A DNA stretch of 64,000 nt from Sulfurimonas sediminis (GTDB lineage: Bacteria; Campylobacterota; Campylobacteria; Campylobacterales; Sulfurimonadaceae), in NCBI RefSeq assembly GCF_014905115.1, contig NZ_CP041235.1, positions 186,001 through 250,000 of the forward strand. The letters run 5' to 3'. Positions within the stretch are counted from its first letter, which is position 1; every line of letters begins with the position of its first letter. Positions 18,143 through 27,025 of the stretch are shown here, one piece after another. Under the pieces are notes generated by a model that was not told the origin of the DNA, made no database searches, and saw nothing but the letters and a program-made list of their open reading frames with translations. The position numbers and the translations under genes are program-made.

Positions 18143-19381
18143 ATGCAGGAAAAGAGTAGAGAAAAATCATTGCAGGAGGAGAAAGATGCCTATGCCAGCT
18201 ATCAAGAAGAGCTGGCATTTCAAAAAGAGCTCAATATCCTGAGAAATGATTTTTATTACAAGATGATTGATTCTAAAGAGATTTCACTGGTAGACTTTTT
18301 TTATCAGCCTCTTGATACACTGAGTGGGGATGCCTATTCTGCCCGAAGAATCAATGCAGACAAAACTTTTTATTTTCTTGTTGACGGGATGGGAAAGGGA
18401 TTGAGTGCTTCGCTCAGTGCTATGGCTGTGACAGTCTTTGTCAATCATTTGATAGACAAAATGATAGAGTATGAGAATTTCAGTCTTGATATCCTGATTC
18501 AAGAGTCTATGGACTTTATGAAGCCTATCTTGCTTGATGAGGAGGCTCTGTCTGTAGACTATATTTTATTTGACAATTACTCTTTTGAATTGGAATATGC
18601 AAAATTTGCAATGCCGCCTTTTTTGCTTGAAGACAATGCAAACAATGTGATAAAAATAAAATCAAACAATCCGCCGATGAGCAAGTGGAGCGAAACATAC
18701 AAGATAGACAACTGCTCTGTAAAAAATATCCACAAGTTTCTTTTTTACAGTGACGGCATCGTAGAAAACAGCACCCTGGAAGGCGTGGCATATAACAGTT
18801 TTATTGAAAATGATTTCATAGACTCTTTCACAAGAGAAGAGATGAAAAAACATGTGTTGGACAAAATTGCCACACAGGAAGATGATTTTACTTTTATATT
18901 TATCAACAGGCTGGAATTAAACGAAACAACACTGATCAGTGCAAAGGTTTTTGAAACAAGTCTTGACGCCGTCGAAGAAGCAAACAGCTGGTATGAAAGT
19001 ATTTGCCAGAATCATTGCAGCGGGCTCGCTTTTAATGAGCTTTTTACGAATGCATACGAGCATGGAAATCTGGGCATTGACTCTGAAATAAAACATCAGT
19101 TGCTTGAGCAGGACAAATATTTTGAGACACTGGTTTCGCTTGAAAAAGAGTGTACAAAAAAAATAACCGTAAAAATCTACAATATCAAAACTGCATCTGC
19201 CCAATACAGAGTGACACAAATCACAGATGAGGGAGAGGGATTTGACACAAACCAGCTGGCGACAATATTTAGAAATTCAAAAAAATTCAATGGCCGCGGA
19301 GTTTTTGTCTCCCGTAAAAACTCTATGGGCATATACTATAACTCAAAAGGCAACAGTGTCCTTTTTCTGACAAAGATCTAA
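18143..19381 (+). CDS. PP2C (SpoIIE/RsbU) phosphatase fused to a HATPase kinase domain
   Basis: 412 aa. A short N-terminal coil is followed by a PP2C domain (about 50-260): the metal site LSGDAYSARR, DGMGKGLSASLSAMA and DDFTFIFI. A C-terminal GHKL ATPase domain (about 285-412) has the N box FNELFTNAYEHGN, G1 DEGEGFD and G2 GRGVFVSRKN. The same chain thus holds phosphatase and anti-sigma-kinase-type modules acting on a STAS protein, fitting the STAS gene two places upstream. Confidence 0.87.
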   Translation: MQEKSREKSLQEEKDAYASYQEELAFQKELNILRNDFYYKMIDSKEISLVDFFYQPLDTLSGDAYSARRINADKTFYFLVDGMGKGLSASLSAMAVTVFVNHLIDKMIEYENFSLDILIQESMDFMKPILLDEEALSVDYILFDNYSFELEYAKFAMPPFLLEDNANNVIKIKSNNPPMSKWSETYKIDNCSVKNIHKFLFYSDGIVENSTLEGVAYNSFIENDFIDSFTREEMKKHVLDKIATQEDDFTFIFINRLELNETTLISAKVFETSLDAVEEANSWYESICQNHCSGLAFNELFTNAYEHGNLGIDSEIKHQLLEQDKYFETLVSLEKECTKKITVKIYNIKTASAQYRVTQITDEGEGFDTNQLATIFRNSKKFNGRGVFVSRKNSMGIYYNSKGNSVLFLTKI

Positions 19382-19396
19382 AAGTCTCTGTTTTTC

Positions 19397-19420
19397 GGAA
19401 CCGGTACTTCAGTGCCGGCT
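19397..19420 (+). repeat. REP-like hairpin, copy 1
   Basis: GGAACC followed by the core GGTACTTCAGTGCC. CCGG arms flank AGT/ACT arms. Lies in the 84-bp gap before the malic enzyme gene. Confidence 0.8.
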
Positions 19421-19465
19421 GGTATTGGCAACAGATTTGCAATATAAACAACAAGGATAACAATC

Positions 19466-20770
19466 ATGGCAGAAAAACCATCATTTCAACAGGCATCACT
19501 GGATTACCACAAAGCCAAAAGCGAGTTTGACACAAACGGAAAGACAGGAACACTGCTGACAAAACCATGCACAACACAAGAAGAGTTGGCAATGGCCTAC
19601 AGTCCCGGTGTTGCCTACCCCTGTCTGGAGATACAAAAAGATGCAAATCTTGCCTATGAATATACCAACAAAGGAAACCTGGTTGCGGTAATAAGTGACG
19701 GGACAGCTGTTTTGGGTCTTGGTGACATAGGTCATTTGGCGGGAAAACCGGTTATGGAGGGCAAAGGTGTTTTGTTTAAATCTTTTGCAAATGTAGATGC
19801 GGTAGATATTGAGCTCAATACAAAAGATCCGGATGAAATTATAAAAATTATTGCAGCCATGGCAGACAGTTTTGGCGGTATCAATCTTGAAGATATCTCG
19901 GCACCAAGGTGTTTTGAAATAGAAGAACGCCTCAAAGAGATTTGCAATGTTCCTGTTTTCCATGATGACCAGCACGGAACAGCCGTGATTACAACAGCCG
20001 GACTGATGAATGTCATTGAAATGAGCGGCAAAAAAGCAGAGAATTTAAAAGTTGTCATTATCGGTGCGGGGGCTGCAGGTATCGCCTGTGCAAAGATGTA
20101 TAAAAAACTGGGGATCAAAAACATTACAATGCTGGACTCCAAAGGGGTTATTCACAGTGGCAGAAGTGATCTGAACAGATACAAAAAACTGTTTGCCCTT
20201 GAGACAACAGACAGAACGCTGGGAGATGCGATGAAAAATGCAGATATGGTGCTGGGACTCTCCCGCCCTGACCTTATCACACCCCAAATGGTAAAATCCA
20301 TGTCCCGGACAAATCCGATTATTTTCGCCTGTGCCAATCCAAATCCAGAAATTACACCGGCAGAGGCAAAAGCCGCCCGTCCGGATGTTATTATAGGCAC
20401 CGGCAGAAGTGATTACCCAAATCAGGTAAACAATGTGCTCGGTTTTCCGCAGATTTTTCGTGGTGCATTGGATGTAAGAGCAACAAAAATTACTGAAAAT
20501 ATGAAACTTGCAGCATCGCATGCTTTGGCCGCTCTGGCAAAGGAGGCTGTTCCCGAACAGGTAAAACAGGCGCATCACAGACAAAACATGGAGTTCGGAC
20601 ATGAATACATTATTCCCTCGCCTTTTGACAGACGGGTTTTGGTCTATGTCGCTTCAGCAGTTGCCAAAGCAGCGATACAAGACGGTGTTGCCCGAGTGAA
20701 AGATTTTGACACTGAGGCATACAAGATAAAACTGCAAAGATTAGCAGATCATCTCGACGGAAAAATTTAA
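19466..20770 (+). CDS. Malic enzyme (NAD(P)-dependent)
   Basis: Oxidative decarboxylation of malate to pyruvate. 434 aa, the short bacterial form without a phosphotransacetylase extension. N-terminal AMAYSPGVAYPCLEI, VISDGTAVLGLGDIG, metal-binding EDISAPRCFEIE, FHDDQHGTAV and the Rossmann loop VVIIGAGAAGIACAKM identify it. The ATG follows AACAAGGATAACAATC. Cofactor preference cannot be read with confidence. Confidence 0.94.
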   Translation: MAEKPSFQQASLDYHKAKSEFDTNGKTGTLLTKPCTTQEELAMAYSPGVAYPCLEIQKDANLAYEYTNKGNLVAVISDGTAVLGLGDIGHLAGKPVMEGKGVLFKSFANVDAVDIELNTKDPDEIIKIIAAMADSFGGINLEDISAPRCFEIEERLKEICNVPVFHDDQHGTAVITTAGLMNVIEMSGKKAENLKVVIIGAGAAGIACAKMYKKLGIKNITMLDSKGVIHSGRSDLNRYKKLFALETTDRTLGDAMKNADMVLGLSRPDLITPQMVKSMSRTNPIIFACANPNPEITPAEAKAARPDVIIGTGRSDYPNQVNNVLGFPQIFRGALDVRATKITENMKLAASHALAALAKEAVPEQVKQAHHRQNMEFGHEYIIPSPFDRRVLVYVASAVAKAAIQDGVARVKDFDTEAYKIKLQRLADHLDGKI

Positions 20771-20825
20771 GCGTCTTCTTTGGAGCCCGGGTTTTAACCT
20801 GGATTTGAGTCTTTAAAGAGACAAA

Positions 20826-20948
20826 GCCCGCACTGAAGTACGGGTTCCAAAAAAGTTACTGAACGTAATGTGATCCAGGAACTCGTATTTTATTGTCGGC
20901 TGTTGCACCATTTTGTAAATTAATCGGAATCGGTACTTCAGTGCCGAC
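20826..20948. repeat. REP-like hairpins, inverted pair (copies 2 and 3)
   Basis: Copy 2 (20826-20848, minus orientation) has arms CCCG/CGGG; copy 3 (20926-20948, plus orientation) has TCGG/CCGA. They face each other with the GTTCC/GGAAT tails inward, 77 bp apart, like a BIME. A decayed third copy may lie near 20879-20903. Fills the 180-bp gap between malic enzyme and mqnA. Confidence 0.75.
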
Positions 20949-20950
20949 TG

Positions 20951-21592
20951 TTAGAGTATTTTGTAAAACTTCTTAAGCCCTTTTTTTGCCTTGTAGTCAA
21001 GTTTATAAGAGATAAGCTGTAGATACTCAAGTATCTCCTTCGGTGCAATATATGTCTTTTTGGCCGCTTTTTGCAGGAGATACTGCGGGATTTTCACCTC
21101 TCTTTTGAGGAACGCTTTTTCTATTTTTTTGTACTGCTTTTTATCTTTGTGATAACATAAAAGGGCAAAAACAAAAGGCAGATGATATTTTTCATTCCAC
21201 AGTTGTGCCAAATCAATATAGTCATTATCAGCAAGCGCATAACGCAGTGCCTTGTCTCCTATGAGCACTTCACCCTTTACATGTAAAAGCTCTGCCAAAA
21301 GATTGGATGAGGCAGACTCTGCATCTTTTTTATCTGTATCTGAGGGGATGACTATGACACTTTTTACCTCTTTTTTTGCAATGATACCCAGGTTTACATG
21401 TAAAGAGTTTTTTGCTTTGACACTTGAGATAAATGCGGCATCAACACGCCTGTTCACAAAGGCATCGTTTATTTTTGCCGGAACATTTTTTTTGTATTCC
21501 ATAAGAAGTTTTTGCTGGGTACTTCGTGTAAAACGCTTCATAAAAACATGAAAAGGCAAGAGGTTGAGATATTCTATTTTTCCAAAAATCAT
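20951..21592 (-). CDS. mqnA: Chorismate dehydratase (futalosine pathway)
   Basis: MqnA converts chorismate to 3-enolpyruvylbenzoate, the first step of futalosine-dependent menaquinone synthesis. 213 aa, shorter than the ~270-aa standard but close to the Campylobacterota form. The N-terminal IFGKIEYLNLLPFHVF is the family signature (xxIxYLNxxPF), and the periplasmic-binding-protein-like fold continues with RRVDAAFIS and GDKALRYA. Confidence 0.82.
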   Translation of the reverse strand: MIFGKIEYLNLLPFHVFMKRFTRSTQQKLLMEYKKNVPAKINDAFVNRRVDAAFISSVKAKNSLHVNLGIIAKKEVKSVIVIPSDTDKKDAESASSNLLAELLHVKGEVLIGDKALRYALADNDYIDLAQLWNEKYHLPFVFALLCYHKDKKQYKKIEKAFLKREVKIPQYLLQKAAKKTYIAPKEILEYLQLISYKLDYKAKKGLKKFYKIL

Positions 21593-21657
21593 GCGTAATT
21601 ATACAGCACTTAACTTATCTTAGATATAATTGTATGAATAAAAATGAGGATGTTGTT

Positions 21658-21879
21658 TTGGTAAGAGTAGAATTTTTAGGACCGATACAAAAAGAGGCAC
21701 TGGAACTGGAGATAAAAAATCTCAATGAACTGGCAGCAATTTTACAAAAAGACGAAGAGGTAAAAGAGTGGCTTGACAACTGTGCTGTAGCCGTCAACGA
21801 CAATCTGGTGACCTCTTTGGAGTGTGAACTCAAAAACGGAGATAAAATCTCTTTGCTGCCACCTGTGTGCGGAGGGTGA
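21658..21879 (+). CDS. moaD: Molybdopterin synthase small subunit
   Basis: Ubiquitin-like sulfur carrier of 73 aa ending in the required Gly-Gly (LLPPVCGG). The start chosen is TTG 21658: GAGGA lies 7 bp upstream and the family begins VRVEFLGP here. The ATG at 21634 is only 4 bp past a TATAAT (21625-21630), too close for a translated leader. moaE follows 3 bp later. Confidence 0.9.
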   Translation: MVRVEFLGPIQKEALELEIKNLNELAAILQKDEEVKEWLDNCAVAVNDNLVTSLECELKNGDKISLLPPVCGG

Positions 21880-21882
21880 TTC

Positions 21883-22329
21883 TTGTTGAATTTATATGAC
21901 GGGGCACTTGATGTTCCTGCTATCTTAAAAGAGTGGTATGAAACAGAAGCAACAAGCAACTATGGTGCATATATTCCTTTTGTGGGAACGGTGCGCAGTG
22001 AAGACGGCATTGACGGGCTGAGTTTCGATATATATGAACCGATTTTGACATCATGGTTTGAGAACTGGCAGAAAAAAGCAGCAGAAAAAGGTGCTGTGGT
22101 CAAAATGGCCCACTCCCGTGGAGATGTGCTTTTGCATGAGTCATCATACATTGCAGCGGTTTTTTCACCAAAAAGACGGGTAGCTCTGGAACTTATAGAT
22201 GAATTTGTAGAAGATTTCAAAGCATCAGCACCGATATGGAAATATGATTTGAAAAACGGACAGAGAGTGTATGCAAAAGAGCGTTCAATAGCTATAAAAG
22301 GCAGCGGAATTTTAGGAGCAAAAGCATGA
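21883..22329 (+). CDS. moaE: Molybdopterin synthase catalytic subunit
   Basis: Transfers sulfur from the MoaD thiocarboxylate to precursor Z. 148 aa with NYGAYIPFVGTVRSEDG, the His/Arg region MAHSRGDVLLHESSYIAAVFSPKRR and the catalytic Lys region PIWKYDLKNG. Starts with TTG at 21883 (GGAGG 8 bp upstream). Overlaps moeA by ATGA. Confidence 0.93.
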   Translation: MLNLYDGALDVPAILKEWYETEATSNYGAYIPFVGTVRSEDGIDGLSFDIYEPILTSWFENWQKKAAEKGAVVKMAHSRGDVLLHESSYIAAVFSPKRRVALELIDEFVEDFKASAPIWKYDLKNGQRVYAKERSIAIKGSGILGAKA

Positions 22330-23552
22330 GTATAACAGGAAGTGATTTTATCTCTTTTGAGACAAGCCAAAATATGCTGGAACTTTTACAGGTAAACAAC
22401 CACCGGTATGAAAGAGTTCCTTTGAGTGATGCGCTTGGGCGTGTTTTGGCAGAGGATATTGTGGCTGAATTTAATGACCCTCAGTTTCCTACTGCTTCCA
22501 TGGACGGGTATGCGGTGCGTTATGAGGATTTGGACAAAGGCACGCTTGCTGTTCTTGGTGACAATCCTGCAGGACATGATGAGATCCGTGTATTGTCTGC
22601 GGGTGAATCCATTAAAACTTTTACGGGTTCTATGATGCCGCAGGGGAGTGATACCCTTATACAGATAGAGAATGTCAGTTATAACGACGGTACAATAGTG
22701 ATCAATGAAATGGTTGAAAAAGGAAATGCCGTGCGTCCTGTCGGCGAAGGATATGCAGCAGGCGATGTGCTCATTCAAAAAGGTACAAATATAGGCTTTG
22801 CCGAAATCGGTGTCATGGCAGGGCTTAACCAGGTGATGGTAAAAGTGGCACTGCGTCCCCGTGTGGCGGTCATCGCAACCGGAAGTGAGATCCTTGATCT
22901 GGGTGAAAACTCGGATAATCCCGCCCAAATAAGAAGCTCAAACAACTATACGCTTGCCGCGCTTTTTGAGTCAGCCGGTGCAGAGGTCATACAGCTTGGA
23001 ACGGCACCCGATGACAGAGATGCCATTATGAAAACATTTGAGAATGCTTTGGAGTCTGCGGATATTTTGGTCAGCACCGGAGGCGTCAGTGTCGGAGATT
23101 ATGATTTTGTAAAAGATATTATTCCGCGCCTTGGTGCCGAAGTTGTCTACAAAGGTGTCGGTATCAAACCCGGGCGTCACATTATGGTTGCACAGCGCGG
23201 GCATAAATTTATTTTGGCATTGCCGGGATTTGCCTACTCTTCAACGGTGACGGCTGTTTTATATGCTCTGCCTCTGATTGCAAAAATGCTTGGCAAAAAG
23301 GCTCCCTATAAAACGGTTGCGGCAAAACTGCAAGAAGATTTTACAAAACGAAGCAAATTTACAGAGTTTACCGCATGTAATGTTGTGATAGAAGACGGTG
23401 AATATTTTGTTAATTTTAAAGGCAAAAAAGTAGGCAGTTCTGCTATTTTGACAAATATGCTTGACGAGAGCGCACTGATGATTACAGGTGAAGAGGACAG
23501 ATTTCTAGAAGCCGGAACATCTGTAAATGTTATTTTGTTGGATACTTTTTAA
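22326..23552 (+). CDS. moeA: Molybdopterin molybdotransferase
   Basis: Inserts molybdate into adenylated molybdopterin. 408 aa with PTASMDGYAVR, the central TGSMMPQGSDTLIQIENV, IATGSEILDLGE, the MoCF-fold core VSTGGVSVGDYDFVK and KPGRHIMVAQ, plus a C-terminal beta domain. Coupled to moaE (ATGA) and to the next gene (TAATG). Confidence 0.94.
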   Translation: MSITGSDFISFETSQNMLELLQVNNHRYERVPLSDALGRVLAEDIVAEFNDPQFPTASMDGYAVRYEDLDKGTLAVLGDNPAGHDEIRVLSAGESIKTFTGSMMPQGSDTLIQIENVSYNDGTIVINEMVEKGNAVRPVGEGYAAGDVLIQKGTNIGFAEIGVMAGLNQVMVKVALRPRVAVIATGSEILDLGENSDNPAQIRSSNNYTLAALFESAGAEVIQLGTAPDDRDAIMKTFENALESADILVSTGGVSVGDYDFVKDIIPRLGAEVVYKGVGIKPGRHIMVAQRGHKFILALPGFAYSSTVTAVLYALPLIAKMLGKKAPYKTVAAKLQEDFTKRSKFTEFTACNVVIEDGEYFVNFKGKKVGSSAILTNMLDESALMITGEEDRFLEAGTSVNVILLDTF

Positions 23553-24097
23553 TGAAAGCGCTGAGTATTGACAACCAGACACTGGCAGTACAAGAGATTG
23601 ATATTACCATGGCGGCAAATACCGTCTATACCTTTTTCAGTTCAATTTTAATTGATGAGCTGGCAGGTCTCAAAGAGCATGTCATCTATGCAGATGCAAA
23701 TGCTCTGAGTGAAAAGAAAAAGCCCTATTTTATCGGAGAACAGCTTGTTTTGGGGGATGCCCTGATTCTGGGAAGAGATGGTTTTGACGATGTAGATGCC
23801 AAAATCGCAAAAAAGGAGCTGCTGGCTCTCATTCATCCGGATGTCAATGCCTTTTACAAAGAGGTACTGGAGTTGCTTGCCGATACAGATATAAATCTCT
23901 ACAAAACATTCACGGTAGAAAAAAACGGCGAAAAAATTGCGCTCAATACCGAATGGGTACTCTATACATTTAATATCGCAGATGAGAGAACAAAAGAGTA
24001 TTTTATAAATGAGTTGCAAAAAGCAGTCACAGCAAAAAGCAAAGTAGCAGAGTATATGCAAAAAATGGCACAACTCGCTATGAATGTCGCAGCATAA
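23552..24097 (+). CDS. Unknown protein translationally coupled to moeA
   Basis: 181 aa, ATG overlapping the moeA stop (TAATG). Predicted mostly helical and acidic; FYKEVLELLADTDINLYKTFTVEKNGEKIALNTEWVLYTFN is the best-structured part. No motif recognised and no signal peptide. Last gene of the moaD-moaE-moeA operon, so a link to molybdenum-cofactor or molybdoenzyme biogenesis is plausible but unproven. Confidence 0.7.
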   Translation: MKALSIDNQTLAVQEIDITMAANTVYTFFSSILIDELAGLKEHVIYADANALSEKKKPYFIGEQLVLGDALILGRDGFDDVDAKIAKKELLALIHPDVNAFYKEVLELLADTDINLYKTFTVEKNGEKIALNTEWVLYTFNIADERTKEYFINELQKAVTAKSKVAEYMQKMAQLAMNVAA

Positions 24098-24109
24098 CCC
24101 ACTGTTTTT

Positions 24110-24532
24110 TTACTTCAATTTCCAGGCATTGGCTCTTATTCTGGAGTGACATGAGGTACACTGCCTGATAATCTGTGAATAATCTTCTATGGCATCATCT
24201 ATGTTTTCGTTACTCAGTGATACAATCATATCATCTGCATACATTGTTATCATTTTTGCCCTTTTTTGGGCAAATTTGTCTGCATACGCTTCATTTGCAG
24301 GAAGGTAACTTCTTGCATCTGTTGTTGTCAGCGAACCAATTGCATTTTTTAATTTATTGACGCCGTCTATCATGCCTTCCTTGTTGTAATAGAATCCTGC
24401 CGTTTGAATCTGATTGACTGCTTTTAGCATCTTGCGCATATCTGAAGCAAGTTCGGACTGCTTGAGCGTGTCGCCTGCCTGAAGAGACGAAGAAAAGATG
24501 AAAATTGCTATCATGATGAGTAGTGACTTCAC
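24110..24532 (-). CDS. Periplasmic monohaem cytochrome c (class II-like)
   Basis: 140 aa with an N-terminal Sec signal (MKSLLIMIAIFIFSSSLQAG) and a single CTSCH haem site near the C terminus (about residues 128-132), the position used in the four-helix cytochrome c'/c-556 group. Third gene of the flavoprotein-Rieske operon, 11 bp after the Rieske stop, so it probably carries electrons from that complex. Confidence 0.85.
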   Translation of the reverse strand: MKSLLIMIAIFIFSSSLQAGDTLKQSELASDMRKMLKAVNQIQTAGFYYNKEGMIDGVNKLKNAIGSLTTTDARSYLPANEAYADKFAQKRAKMITMYADDMIVSLSNENIDDAIEDYSQIIRQCTSCHSRIRANAWKLK

Positions 24533-24543
24533 TTTGCTATCCT

Positions 24544-25290
24544 TTAGTATCTTATAATATCTTTTGTAAACTCTGCAAGAGTTACAGTCTGGGCTTTGTC
24601 TTTTACAAGTTTTTTTGCTTTTCTTTTTCCGCCATACTGTTCTTTGAGCTCTGGTTTGAATGCTCTGAAAAACTCATGAAATTTATCTGCTCCCAAAACA
24701 CCGACAGCCCATAAAGTATCATCATTATGATGCTCCAATACGATCGAAGCCAAAGGCTGCGGTGCCGGACCGCCAAGAACTTTCGCTCCTTTTTTTGGAT
24801 CATACACCGATAAATGAGAGCCACAAACGATTACCTCTCCTTTGTCATGGCAGGGCATACTTTTGGTGCATCCCATCGTTTTGCCCCCTGTTTTGAGGTA
24901 CGATATAAATGTGTCACTTTTGTTGATATGTGTAAGCTGGTGCGGGCAGATGGACGAAAAAGCAACAATGTTTCTTTCTTTGCCAACGCCGCCTTTCCAA
25001 ATATATTGGACACCGTCTTCACTTGTCAGTTTCACATTTTTCTCTGTAGGATGAGGCAGGGCAATCAACATACAGCTGGTTCCCGCATACGGATAGTTAA
25101 AAACATAATTAACCTCTTTGTCCAGCTGTGATGCCAGCAAAGGCTTGCCCTCGGCATCTGTCAGTTGTACTTTCTTGTAGGATGTATAGAGTGTACCATC
25201 CTCCGCATAGAGTCTGCCCTCTATCAAAGAAGGTGCTACAGCGACAACGCCAACACCTCCGACTACTTTTAAAAAGTCTCTTCTTTGCAT
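24544..25290 (-). CDS. Tat-exported Rieske [2Fe-2S] protein
   Basis: 248 aa starting at ATG 25290 with GGAG upstream. Twin-arginine signal QRRDFLKVVGGVGVVAVAP. Rieske ligands CPHQLTH (C-x-H) and CGSHLSVYD (C-x2-H), about residues 118-165, with an extra Cys pair between them (GCTKSMPC). Not a cytochrome bc1 subunit: no membrane anchor beyond the signal and no cytochrome b neighbour. It sits between an FCSD-like flavoprotein and a cytochrome c, suggesting a periplasmic electron-transfer chain. Confidence 0.86.
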   Translation of the reverse strand: MQRRDFLKVVGGVGVVAVAPSLIEGRLYAEDGTLYTSYKKVQLTDAEGKPLLASQLDKEVNYVFNYPYAGTSCMLIALPHPTEKNVKLTSEDGVQYIWKGGVGKERNIVAFSSICPHQLTHINKSDTFISYLKTGGKTMGCTKSMPCHDKGEVIVCGSHLSVYDPKKGAKVLGGPAPQPLASIVLEHHNDDTLWAVGVLGADKFHEFFRAFKPELKEQYGGKRKAKKLVKDKAQTVTLAEFTKDIIRY

Positions 25291-25303
25291 GCAAAACTCC
25301 ATA

Positions 25304-26674
25304 TTATGCGTTAAACATATCTCTAAACATACCTTTTGCCCATTCATTCAGAGCTTTTCCGTTGTTCAATCCTGTCTTTCCGCGCCACTGTTGAGAAAGA
25401 TCAACATTGGTAAATCCTTTTAGTTTTTTGCCCTCAAACTCATACTCTGCTCTGACAGAAATCGCATGAATCGGTCTGGCGGAAACAGCAGAGTAGCAGA
25501 CTGTAAGTGGTGATTTCCACGGAATGTCTTTTTTCCCGTTGACTCTCTGTGCTATAAGTTTTCCGATATAATGCCCTTCCGAATTTGAGGTATTGCCTGA
25601 TTTGGAGTAGCCCATCGGACGGGCATCACCGGAAACAAAAATATCTTTTTCGCCGATAACCTCATAAGTAAACGGATCGATATTGCCTACTTTTTTGTTA
25701 AACACATTGTCTTTTGCAACGCCACACACTTCCAGAAGTTTTCCGCCTCTGACATGCGGATAAAAGGCGGCATCTTCAAATGAATACTCTTCGTCAAATT
25801 CGCCTGCAACAACAACTTTCTTATCTAAATCTATACTCATAATCTTAGAGTTTGGATGATACTCAATGTAATCTTTGTACATTTCGTCAAAAGAAGACTG
25901 GAAGCCCTCCTTTTTAATCGTAATATCCGGATTTTCATCAAGCAGTATTACCTTGCCCTCTATTTCATTTTTCTTAAAATAATCGGCAATCAGACATGCT
26001 CTTTCATAAGGTGCAGGCAGACATCTGTAATTTCCGCCCGGAACTGTCAGTATGAAATTACCGCCTTCAAAATCTTCCAGTTTTGCTTTGAGTGTCATAT
26101 GCTCGCTTCCCGGAATAAATGCTGCAGGATACTCACTGCGAAGTCTCTGTTCTGTAACTGTGTCAACATTCCATGCACTGTAATCGTAGTCTATCCCCGG
26201 AGCCAATACAAGATAGTCATATTTTATGTCTCCGTTGCTTGTTTTGATGATTTTGTTTGCTTTGTCTATACCGATTGCCGTAGCATTAAAGTATGTATAT
26301 TTATTTTCACGGGCTGCTTGCAGATAATCATGTGTCAAGAACTCCAGATCAACTTCACCGACAAGATACAGGTTGCTTATAGGACAGGATATAAACTCTG
26401 TTCTTTGTTCCACTAAAACAACATCTGCATTCGGTGCGAATTTTTTCGTGTATTTTGCAACAGACAAACCGCTCCATCCGCCACCTACAACAACAACTCT
26501 TTTTCCGGTTGCCGGAGGAAGAGGAGCCGGTGTTCCCATACCTACACTGCTGTTTGTTTTGTTTTCTTTTTTTGAGGGTTTTGCTTCACCATAAGCACAT
26601 CCGGTCAAAGTTGTAGCAGCTGCAGCTACGCTGATAGCACCAAGTCTCAGGGCATCTCTACGATTCATATTCAT
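25304..26674 (-). CDS. FCSD-like sulfide dehydrogenase flavoprotein, Tat-exported
   Basis: 456 aa. Tat signal NRRDALRLGAISVAAAATTLTG followed by Cys, so possibly a lipoprotein. FAD loop VVVVGGGWSGLSVAKY (about 60-75). YRCLPAPYERA and the later VCYSAV carry the cysteines that form the redox disulfide next to FAD in flavocytochrome c sulfide dehydrogenase. The C-terminal QQWRGKTGLN region matches the FCSD C-terminal domain. The start at 26674 has AGGAG upstream. Probable sulfide or polysulfide oxidation; the usual FccA dihaem partner is replaced by Rieske and monohaem cytochrome genes. Confidence 0.87.
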   Translation of the reverse strand: MNMNRRDALRLGAISVAAAATTLTGCAYGEAKPSKKENKTNSSVGMGTPAPLPPATGKRVVVVGGGWSGLSVAKYTKKFAPNADVVLVEQRTEFISCPISNLYLVGEVDLEFLTHDYLQAARENKYTYFNATAIGIDKANKIIKTSNGDIKYDYLVLAPGIDYDYSAWNVDTVTEQRLRSEYPAAFIPGSEHMTLKAKLEDFEGGNFILTVPGGNYRCLPAPYERACLIADYFKKNEIEGKVILLDENPDITIKKEGFQSSFDEMYKDYIEYHPNSKIMSIDLDKKVVVAGEFDEEYSFEDAAFYPHVRGGKLLEVCGVAKDNVFNKKVGNIDPFTYEVIGEKDIFVSGDARPMGYSKSGNTSNSEGHYIGKLIAQRVNGKKDIPWKSPLTVCYSAVSARPIHAISVRAEYEFEGKKLKGFTNVDLSQQWRGKTGLNNGKALNEWAKGMFRDMFNA

Positions 26675-27025
26675 TTCATTCTCCTGTAAGATTAGATTTA
26701 GGAAAATAGTATTACTGCTTCTCTTAAGTAATCTTAAAATATAAAATTAATTTATAATATTAAAGGATTGTTCTTCTGATAATTATAAATATATATTATA
26801 ATTATCTACTTTGTGGCTTTTGTGATGAAGTCAAATTCTCTGCCAGGTGGGAGTTTCTGAACATTTTGAGTTTATTAAAAACAATATTATCACAAAAATA
26901 TAATATCTCAACAAATTTTCACTAATGAGTAGAAAAGTAACACAGAAACATCTTCTGTTTAGTATTAATTTAAGCAAAAGAGAGTAAAATACAACTAAAA
27001 TAAATAAAAAAGACGGGGATGGGAT
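26675..27025. other. 351-bp intergenic region with AT-only dyad
   Basis: Divergent control region between the sulfide dehydrogenase operon and pgi. The main structure is a perfect inverted repeat with 11-bp arms (26778-26788 GATAATTATAA and 26796-26806) around a 7-bp centre. No further gene or RNA recognised. Confidence 0.5.

Noticed and set aside
20784-20803. Rho-independent terminator after the malic enzyme gene
   Set aside because: CCGGGTT/AACCTGG can pair but no T-run follows; it may instead be a decayed hairpin repeat.
21634-21657. ATG 21634 as moaD start
   Set aside because: Only 4 bp after the -10 box and without a ribosome-binding site; TTG 21658 has both and matches the family N terminus.
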